In this document: positions 55,744 through 64,000 of the stretch, piece after piece
How the letters are laid out: each line of letters starts with the position of its first letter
Numbering within the stretch: position 1 is the first letter of the stretch
Source: Monodelphis domestica
Taxonomy: Eukaryota; Chordata; Mammalia; Didelphimorphia; Didelphidae
Assembly (NCBI RefSeq): GCF_027887165.1
Contig: NC_077228.1
Location: 105,562,260 to 105,626,259, forward strand
Direction of reading: 5' to 3'
Length of the DNA stretch: 64,000 nt
The notes under the pieces: generated by a model
What the model was told of the DNA's origin: nothing
What the model saw: only the letters and a program-made list of their open reading frames with translations
The model's database searches: none
Made by a program: the position numbers and the translations under genes

Positions 55744-57033
55744 TTTAATATTTTCATAAAAAAATACAAATGAAATGAACTCTATGAGGAGAGTCAAACA
55801 CAAAACTCTGGGAAAGGGGCCCAAGTAGATTTTTAGATCAGAGGTCAAGTGCTTCCTTACTCAGATGACTGTGTTCTATCCCCACACCCCAAGCAAGCAT
55901 TTCATTTCAATTCTCAGTGGGGACCAGTTGGCAAAATGGCTCAGAAGACCACCAAAGGTGTGGAAAGCCTTAGAGAACACTTCTGCTTATCCTTGATTAT
56001 GCAGCACTAGGACACAGGAACATTAATTACAGGGAGAAGTCAGGAACAGTAGAGGAAGATAAAAAAACAACTGAGCAGCAGCAAGAACCACTCTAAGAGA
56101 TGAGCCCTGCTGAAAACAGGGCTCTGTCCATTCTAGGCAAACCTTGCCATGGCTAGATGTGGCCTGCTATGGATGAAGCATATGGACCGATTGCACTGAT
56201 CCTTGAATTTCTTCCCTGGCATATTCCACTTCCACAGTGAGACATTCCATTTGTTAGCTTTGTTTCTTCCAGAGCTTAGTGGTCTCCAACATAATGAGAA
56301 ACAAAGCTCTATCTTACACGCAACAGGGGAGGATGATTTCTGAATGGGTACACCAGACTTTCAGGATAGAATTAGTATGCCAAGTCCACTTATTCTCTAC
56401 ATTAAGTTGGATTCTGGTCCATTACCCTCTCTCCCTTCAGCAGCACCCCTGACTTTAGGGTGCCTGATGACCTCCCCCCCAGGCCTCTAACCTATAAGTT
56501 TTGATAAGAATCTAATTTCTCTGAGGCTGTTAGTGTCTTATGGAATGAAACTTCGAGTTCTGTCATCTCCAGTTACCAGTGCACACTAAAATAGTTGTTT
56601 TCCTAGAAAAAAGCTTTGGACTTAACCAATGTTAAATCAAGTTGGCACCCTGTGAAGTAGGCTGGGCATATCAAATGCCCAGGAAGCCATGCCCACCTCA
56701 GCTTTCTGGCAGGCATCAGGCACAACACAAAATTTGCTTAAGCACAAGGTAGGCAGGAGAATACCAGGAAAAAGCTCCCAGAACCAAGGACTGAGAAGAC
56801 AGTGATCTCTCACATGTCACTCAAAGTGCTTTCCCTTGTGTTTCTGTCAACTACCCAATCCCAGGAGCTGCTGCCAATATAGGGGAGTTCAAATAAGTAT
56901 AGCCATCACTGCACCGGTGCCTGTAATCGCCCCGTCCACACAGTGGGAAAGAAATTTCTGCAAGGAATCCTTGGCTCTCCCCCAACCTGCCCCTTGAACT
57001 GGTCAATGGCTTTGGCTGGTGCTCCACCCTTGG
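55744..57033 (-). other. KLHL12: probable KLHL12 3'UTR
   Basis: About 1.3 kb after the stop without recognisable repeats. It ends near a minus-strand ATTAAA at 55744-55749. RABIF's promoter starts about 1.5 kb further on. Confidence 0.5.
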
Positions 57034-57160
57034 TCACTTTTCACGGAGGACACACACGCCTGCATCACACCGCTGGGTCCCCATGGATGTCACCACTTCC
57101 CAGCTGTCGACGATGGGGTCATAGCACTCAATGCTACTCAGTAGAGAGGTCCCATCATAG
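57034..57160 (-). CDS. KLHL12: KLHL12 last coding exon, kelch 6
   Basis: [20 protein letters not shown], then [21 protein letters not shown] and TGA. Acceptor ccccag. Confidence 0.95.
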
Positions 57161-60100
57161 CTGGGGGGAAGAAAGCAAAAGAGGACATTAAGAGCTCTGC
57201 TCCTTCCCCTGACAAACTACTGTTCAATACAATAACTATGTTCCACTCCTAAACCCTCCTCCTTCTAAAATGTAGGTTTGGGTCCCACAGAGTCTCTTGC
57301 CCTAGGCACATGATGACTCCTTCCTAATTCCTGAATCCTCACCCTGCAATAGCATAGAGCCTCCCCCGAAGCACTGTGGCCCCAACATAGCATCGTGGGG
57401 TAGTCATACTGGTAACTGTGGTCCAGGAGTCAGTTCGGATATTATAGGCTTCCACAGAAGAGAGGTGTGCAGTACCATCAAACCCTCCCACAACATAAAT
57501 ATGGTCATTCAGCAGTGCTACACCTGCACCTGTGGAAAAACAGGGGATACCAAATAAGTATTATCAGGTTTAGGATTCTGTTCTAACTAGATCATAGAAA
57601 TAGAAACTAAAGACCCCTGCTCCTCAATCCTTATAGCCAATTTGCCTTGGGGCAACCTAGGGATATGTATGCATAACAGGCCTATAGTATCCATTTCCAA
57701 AGGGAGATCTTGGGGCAAGGTCTGAGGCAGAGAAAATTAGAAATGGTTCTTATTTCTTATCTTTCCCTCCAATTTCTTCTAGTCCATACTGGATTCAACC
57801 CTTAACTCCCTTCTCAAAAGAAAGGGGAAAAAGCATCAAGGCAAGAATTGAGAACAAGATATACCATGAAAGGCAATGACAGTTTTTGCCTTTTTGTCTT
57901 ATCCCCAGCCTGGCATATAATATTAACACTTAAAAAAGAATTAGCACTGGGGGCAGGTAGGTGGCTCACTGGATAGGAAGGGAGGTCTATACAGGAAGTC
58001 CTGAGTTCAAATCTGAGCTCAGATCACCAGTGTGACCCTGGACAAGTTACTTACTCCTAATTGCCTTGCCTTTAATATTCTGCCTTGGAACAAATATTTA
58101 GTATTGATTTTAAGAAGGAAGGTAAGGTGTTGTTTTTTAAAAATGTTTTTTGGTTGAGTTTTCACGAATTAGAAGAAATGATATGTAATTAAAGTCCTTC
58201 ATTAAGAATTAGAACACCAGGGGGCAGCTGGATAGCTCAGTGGACTGAGAGTCAGGCTTCGAGATGGGTCCTAGGTTCAAATCTGGCTTGAGACATTTCC
58301 CAGCTGTGTGACCCTGGGCAAGTGACATAACCCCCATTGCCTAGCCCTTACCACTCCTCTGCCTTGGAACCAATACACAGTATTGATTCTAAGATGAAAG
58401 GTAAGAGTTTAAAAAATAATAATTAAAAAAAATAATTAAAATACCAAAGTACTCCCCCCCCCCCCTTTGTTCACATCTATTTTTTAAAAAAATCTTCACT
58501 CACTAAACACCTAAGGCTTTGCCTACAACATCCTATCAGAGAGCTGGAGACTGAAGTCTACTTTATGACAAATGCTACTTTGATGGGGAAAACAAAGAGA
58601 AAAGAAATGGTTTTGTCCATGCTTTACAATAAGCAGGTGTTAGAACCAGTGAAGAGAATCCACAGTTCCAGATTCCTAGTATTAAAGGGGCCTTACCAGT
58701 ACTGGACAGTAACTTAAAATGAGTCCATCAGCATTGTTTTCTCTCCTAATTCCAATCTGACCTTTCCTCACCTGAGCGTTTAGTAGCCATTGGTGTAACA
58801 TTAGTCCAGTGTCCTGTGTGGGGATCATACTTCTCAACCGAATTCAAGATATTCAGACCATCATATCCTCCTGGAACACAAAGTAGGACCATTTTGGCAA
58901 TTCTCATGAATATTTTTTACTTCCCCATTTGATCTCAGTCCTCCTATTGTAGTTTCTTACAGCTTGAATAAACTACTGACCACCATATTCTTAGAAGCTA
59001 ACTTGATCTTAGTTATTAGAATTCTAGAAGGAATCTATTTTGTGAAAGCAGCACACCAAATGGAAAATGTCTATGGACTAGCCTGTATTTTGATGAAAAA
59101 GAATTCATACCCAACAAGCAGTATCTGAAATAGAGCCCCCCCCCCCCCCCCCATCTCTAGGTCCCACGCTAAGTACCAAGGCAGTAGATCACCCCATTGG
59201 CCACCACTAGTCCGGCACCTTCCCGTGCTGTCTGCATGTCTCCCAACATACTCCACTGGTCGATATTTGGGTCGTATCTCTCCATACTAGTGTGCCGCCT
59301 GCTCCCATCAAAGCCACCAGAGACATAGATCATATCTGTACACAATACACAAACAATAATAAGAATAGCAGCTAGCATTTAAATAGAACTTTAAGGATTG
59401 AAAAGCACTTTACAATATCTCATTTGAATCTCACAACAACCTTGGTAGATAGGTGCTATTTTTAATTGCATTTTGCAGATGAAGAAACTAAGGCTGGGAG
59501 AGGTTAAGTGTCTTGTCCAGGGTCACAGAGACCATATTGGAATTTAATGTTCTCCTGACGCCAAGGTCCATCAATAGGGTCATCCTAGCTTCCTCAAATC
59601 ACAAATCAATGGAAAAAAAAGGCTTCTAAAACCTCTGTTCCCCTATAAATTCTGGAAGTAAACTGAGAAGCTCTGTTAAACTTTTTTTGTGACATCATGA
59701 AGATCTGAAGCTAGAAAAGTATGCTCTATGACAATTCAAGGCAAGAGGAGTATTAAAATATAGTTTTTAATCTTAGTTTTGCAGCTAGGACACATGGGGA
59801 CTTGATTACCCATCTCCTACCCATCACAACTTAGTTCAATGCTTCTTTTATACTCAAGGGGCTAATGGTTAAGGAGATGCAATTTTGATCTTTTCAGTGT
59901 CTTCCAATTCCTCTGATCTCACTCCCATGCCTAACAATAATTAATGTTACAAGTTCCAATTATTTAGCCACAGCTGAATGTGTTTAATACCCTAAAACAT
60001 GCCTACCTCCTAGAGTGGTGGCACCTGCCAAGCCTCTCCGGACATTCATGGGGGCCATAGAATACCAGACTCCATCCTCATCAGCTGTGTAGTCCAGGCA

Positions 60101-61038
60101 CTCTACTGAGCTGAGGCGGGAGCGGCCATCATAGCCACCAATTACATAGATTCTGTCATGTAGGGATACTGTGGCTACATAACGCCTTTTCCGAGTGATG
60201 CTCTATGATATGTAGAGAGAATAAACAAATACTAGGGATGGGGTTCAAAGACATCTACCATATGTTTATGAAAGAAAAATCTTGATTGCTACCCTTTGCT
60301 ATCATATACTTTCTCCTAGCCTCTGCTGGGAGTCATCCCTATTCTCTTTCATGATCTTCCCACCACACCTGACTTCCATGTTTTTATTAAAATCTTTTTG
60401 GAAGACTCATCAAGTCTACATATTTATTAGGTTCTTCTTTAATGTCCTGCTAACCATCCAGTCTTTTATTACTGTTTGTCTTACTCTTATAGTGCCTGCC
60501 TGGAGAAAAGCAACATGAATTTTCTTGGTTGGATTTTGAAAGCATTTTTACTTTATCACTGCTCAAATCAGAGCCACAATCATGACTCCATTTAGGTCCC
60601 AGGAAGCCTCTTTTAGCTCTGAAAGTTCATCTCATGAAACAATAAAAAAGGTAAAATTAATTACTAATAGGACAGTTCAGAGCTTTGTTTGAAGAGACCA
60701 TCCCTCCCGAGTTACAATGAGGCTGTGCTAAGTCCTAATACTATCAGAAGGACTCAAACCTTTATAGTAAAGTTTTGAATTAGAACCTCAACAAAAGCTA
60801 AAACTATCTTCATAGAAATTATGACAAGTTTATCTACTCCTGATAGACTGATAATGCAATTTATCATCACTTGGAGAGTAATCGATGCAAACTGAAAATC
60901 TCTGTTCAAGGATGTTTTTATTATTTCTTACTGGCAAAAAGCTCCATTCCTGAGTCTTGGGATCATACTTCTCTACCACATCAATGGGGGACTGCTGGCT
61001 GCCAAACCCTCCAATCACCAGAAGTACCTCATTGGCTC
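57034..61038 (-). CDS. KLHL12: KLHL12, kelch-repeat half (6 exons, 5' part outside window)
   Basis: KLHL12 is the substrate adaptor of a CUL3 ubiquitin ligase. Known roles are SEC31 mono-ubiquitination for large COPII carriers and control of Dishevelled and the D4 dopamine receptor. Exons 60932-61038, 60007-60202, 59177-59335, 58772-58870, 57343-57529 and 57034-57160 join in frame (875 bp, about 290 codons). They start at [20 protein letters not shown] and end at AGVCVLREK, the human C terminus. Six kelch blades with the di-glycine (GGF/GGY) motif are present, except the last, which reads AGYDG. All donors are GT and all acceptors AG. The BTB and BACK exons are not in 61039-64000 and must lie further up. 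No frame damage was seen. Confidence 0.96.
57343..57529 (-). CDS. KLHL12: KLHL12 exon, kelch 5
   Basis: (G)[19 protein letters not shown], then [20 protein letters not shown] and RGRLYAIAG. Acceptor ccacag, donor GCAGG|gtgagg. Confidence 0.95.
57948..58142 (+). repeat. type-1 CORE-SINE in KLHL12 intron
   Basis: gggggcaggtaggtggctca to aagaaggaaggtaaggtgt. About 80 bp before the next copy. Confidence 0.85.
58220..58430 (+). repeat. type-1 CORE-SINE in KLHL12 intron
   Basis: Complete: gggggcagctggatagctca to gatgaaaggtaagagttta. Confidence 0.88.
58772..58870 (-). CDS. KLHL12: KLHL12 exon, kelch 4
   Basis: [20 protein letters not shown], then [13 protein letters not shown]. Acceptor ttccag, donor TCAG|gtgagg. 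Confidence 0.95.
59177..59335 (-). CDS. KLHL12: KLHL12 exon, kelch 3
   Basis: (D)[19 protein letters not shown], then [20 protein letters not shown]. Acceptor gtgtacag, donor CTTG|gtactt. Confidence 0.95.
59370..59590 (-). repeat. MIR SINE in KLHL12 intron
   Basis: cagatgaagaaactaaggct, gttaagtgtcttgtccaggg, abutting the kelch-3 exon side. Confidence 0.72.
60007..60202 (-). CDS. KLHL12: KLHL12 exon, kelch 2
   Basis: [20 protein letters not shown], then [17 protein letters not shown] and [17 protein letters not shown]. Donor GGAG|gtaggc. Confidence 0.95.
60932..61038 (-). CDS. KLHL12: KLHL12 exon, kelch 1
   Basis: The acceptor tcctcag precedes (G)[19 protein letters not shown]. Ends WSFLP, donor CCA|gtaaga. 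Confidence 0.95.
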
Positions 61039-63207
61039 CTGAGGACAAAGTGAGAAAATGATAGGTTACTTTCTATCCCTAGTTGGAAATGAAGTTCCTC
61101 CTCAGGAAATCCTGACAGAAATATTTAACAGGCATCTAGTCTTTTCAGTAACTCAGAGTAATGGTTCAAGGTAAAAATATGTAGTTGGAATGTCTGAGAG
61201 AATGTTACTTTTTCATAGGGCCTCTGATTGGGAAAAATTGCATTCCTGATATCCTAAGAGTATTTGATATTCATGACAGTAAAAACCCAAAATGCAAAAA
61301 AAAAATTCACATCTTAAAAGTACCACTATATTATAGATTCTACTTAGCTGTGAGAAACTAAAAGGACTGGCGTCATTGAGTTGGAACCTACAAGAACAGT
61401 GAGGAACTTCTTGTCTCTCATTGTGAAAAACAAATCTGGAGATATGGATTGAAGGATAGGGGAGGTCTCTCTCACTTAAACCCTATTTCCCTAAAATGGC
61501 AAGTAGGTTTTTTCTCTATGACACCAATTCCCTGATTTTCATCACCTGAATGAGTAAACTCCTTACCAGCTGACCAAAGCTGCCAAAATCCTGAGACTGC
61601 TCACCAGAAAAAGAAAGCTCCATCATTTTCTTTCTTCCTTCCTTTTTTCCTTCATTCCCTTTCTTCCTTTTATTAAAACCCTTAACTTCTGCCTTAGTAT
61701 CAGTTCTAAGACAGAGGTGCAGCAAGAGATAGGCAATTGGAGTTAATGACTTGCCCAGGGTCACACAGCTAGGAAGTGTCTACAATTAAACCCAGGTCCT
61801 CCTGACTCCAGGCCTGGTGCTCTATCCATTAGCTATCTAGCTGCCCCTGCTCCATTATTTTTAAAGAAGAAGAAAATCCCCATTTCAACAGCATTATTTG
61901 CCTCTGTTCTTTTGAAGCACATCAGGGCAGCTAATTTTAATTCAGTTTCTAAAAGACTGTTACATATCAGACTATTAATGGTTACAATAGTAGCCTGGAC
62001 ATGCCTTGAACCTACCAGGAAAAGAACACAGACTCTAAAGTTTAGTCTCATTCTCTAAGGGTAAATTCTTCCCCAAAGTCCAAATAAAGAAGTTCCTTTC
62101 CCCAATCTGAAGTAACAGCCAAACCATTCTTTCTTTAGAAAATCAGTGAGTTTTGACCAAAGGAACTTTTCAGATTACACTAAATCTGTAAGCATATTCC
62201 CATAGAGTCTATCCAGTTGGGAGGGCAGGACCAAAGTAGCTTTGTTTCTTCCCTTTAAGCATTGTACCCACTTCTTCCCAGTCATACCCACTATAGTGAC
62301 ATGGAAAGGAAAGGGTGGGAATTCAATCTAAATGCCACTGTCCTTTATATGTGATAATGCTACTGAAAGCAATGAATATATGACTGAATAGACTTAACCA
62401 ATACATAACCAATTAACAGGTTTCATATTTTGCAAACATTAAGGTTGTCTTCTGATTTGTGGCTTGTAGTCTCTGCTATTCTATGTAACACATTTTGTTC
62501 AGGATTTTGCAGATATTAATATCAGAAGAAACTCGTACCCTCTTTTCTTTTAAAATATTCTAAGTACAGATGACCAGCTTTTTGAAGGATTGGCTAGATC
62601 AGCTAGATTGCTCTGAACTGGGGTAGTAAAACAACTCCCAACAGTCTGACATTCTCTCAAGTGGTCTCCACTAGTGAAAGATTCAGATGAAAGTTAGTTT
62701 ATGAGCCCAAGTGGATTCCTAGTTCTAAATGGTTTTACCATGGGAAAGTTTGGCCAACAAGTGAAACTAAAGGTAGGGGAAAAGCTCATTTCAGAAATCA
62801 GCTGCTCTTCTCACTGTCCCTTAAGGAGACAGATTTCATGCTTATGATGAAAGAAAGGATGCCTACAAATTTACAAGAACAGGATCAAACACAGTATCAC
62901 CGAACAGCTTATAGCAGTGACAAAAAAAATGACTTCTAAAAGTAAGGGGTTCAGTTACCTAAACTTTCATCGTGTACTAATATTTAGTTTGTATTTAACC
63001 CAAAGACAAAATAACTATTTTTGATGCTTACTCTTTTCCCAAAGAAATGCTATTTTTTTAATGTAAATATTTTTTGGCTGGGGGAAGCTAACAGTTAAAG
63101 AAAAAACCTACACAATATGCTTTTTAAAAATTTAGCTGCCCAAAACCAAGGCTTTATTCTAATTTTCAAATGAACTTCTATTCAGAACCATTATTCCACT
63201 TGATATA
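61039..63207 (-). other. KLHL12: KLHL12 intron
   Basis: Intron upstream of the kelch-1 exon. It was searched for the end of the BACK domain and nothing was found. It holds one SINE (61670-61848) and otherwise plain AT-rich sequence. Confidence 0.6.
61670..61848 (-). repeat. type-1-like SINE
   Basis: ttaaaacccttaacttctgc, gacttgcccagggtcacaca and agctatctagctgcccct. Confidence 0.78.
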
Positions 63208-63413
63208 TCTTTTTTTTTTTAAACCCTTACCTTCCCTCTTAGAATCAATACTAAGTGTTGGTTCCAAGGCAGAAGAACGATAATGGTTAGGCAAAGAGGG
63301 TTAAGTGACTTGCCCAGAGTCACACAGCTAGGAGGTATCTGAGGCCAGATCAGAACCTAGGACCTTGTCTCTAGGCCTGGCTCTCACTCCACTGAGCCAC
63401 TAGCTCCCCCTTC
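63208..63413 (-). repeat. type-1 CORE-SINE
   Basis: Complete antisense copy in the KLHL12 intron. Confidence 0.88.
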
Positions 63414-63828
63414 CATTGGTACATCTTTCAGCCATTTCTATAGACAGAGAAAGTTGGAAAAGAGTGAATTAATCCTCAGTCACCTCCAAGTAGATCCTAA
63501 GCTTAAAGCCTATATGTAGAGTGCCAGAGGATTGCCATGCTACAACTTCCAAAAAGAGAAAAATGAGAGTCATTTGGCTTCTGAGAAACAAACCAGAAAT
63601 CTCTCAATCATATCAGAAGGCAGGATTTGCTGCAGATGCTGATTAGCTGGTTTATCCCACAGCACATTACAAAGCATTGAGAATGTGTCCATGTATGTCA
63701 GGAAATGTAGCTAAAGGGATATCTATATTCTATAAAGGCACAGGCAGAGCAAAAAATATATTCTCTACATACATGCTCAGAGAAACTTTTTTGTCATGGA
63801 AAAACTGCCAGAGAAGGGGGAACTCTAT

Positions 63829-64000
63829 TCCTTTTTTTTTTTACACCCTTACCTTCCACCTTAGAATCAATACTATTTATTGATACTATATATCTAAGAC
63901 AGAAGAGCAGTAAGGGCTAGGCAATGGGGGTCAAGTGACTTGCCCAGTGTCACCCAATAGGGAAGTGTCTGAGACCAGATTTGAACCTAGGACCTTCCGT
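63829..64000 (-). repeat. type-1 CORE-SINE, runs off the window
   Basis: Antisense copy with its head beyond base 64000 and a short extra repeat (tattgatactatatat) near its tail. Confidence 0.85.

Noticed and set aside
59137-59152. C runs here and at 5461, 20369 and 58446 as special structures
   Set aside because: Short homopolymers next to repeats; length is unreliable and there is no supporting context.
61039-64000. Possible KLHL12 BACK-domain exon
   Set aside because: Neither strand shows the expected conserved residues. The open frames here are SINE or random.

Overview
The window looks like nuclear DNA of a marsupial. Three host genes have the intron-exon structure and protein sequence of mammalian orthologues. 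The rest is packed with repeats typical of marsupial genomes: tRNA-headed CORE-SINEs, Mar1-type SINEs, MIR and L2 fossils, L1 LINEs of several ages, three related solo LTRs and a hAT MITE. The species cannot be told from this window. Nothing bacterial, and no CRISPR array, tRNA or rRNA gene, was seen.

Layout. 1-36.3 kb is gene-free and mostly repeats. It holds three solo LTRs (2.7, 23.6 and 34.4 kb), a young 5'-truncated L1 with a long open ORF2 fragment (14.3-16.6 kb), a small L1 insertion that seems to carry a 3'-transduced segment (18.8-19.1 kb), and a 5'-complete but 3'-less L1 (31.6-32.8 kb). 36.4-44.5 kb is a complete five-exon alpha-tubulin gene on the minus strand. 48.4-54.2 kb is RABIF (MSS4), two exons, minus strand. 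55.7-61.0 kb is the 3' half of KLHL12 (six exons, all six kelch repeats, 3'UTR), minus strand. Its BTB and BACK exons must lie beyond base 64000.

The KLHL12-RABIF order and common strand match human 1q32.1. There, to my knowledge, KDM5B follows RABIF and no tubulin gene lies between them. Here an intact alpha-tubulin sits just downstream of RABIF. It has 449 codons, all introns spliceable (one GC-AG), a TATA box and CCAAT boxes. It has arginine at position 40, where most alpha-tubulins carry the acetylatable lysine, and it ends in Glu-Glu-Phe rather than Glu-Glu-Tyr. That is the most interesting object in the window.

The three genes act in different processes: microtubules, Rab chaperoning in exocytosis, and CUL3 ubiquitin ligation in COPII transport. 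They are neighbours, not an operon. In the repeat entries, type-1 SINE means the roughly 210-bp family with a tRNA-like head (gggggcagctgggt), a CORE segment (gtgaccctgggcaagtcac) and a tail near gacagaaggtaagggtt. Mar1-type means the family ending near ggggtcatgaagagtc and gactgaacaac. Family names are from memory and were not checked against a repeat library.
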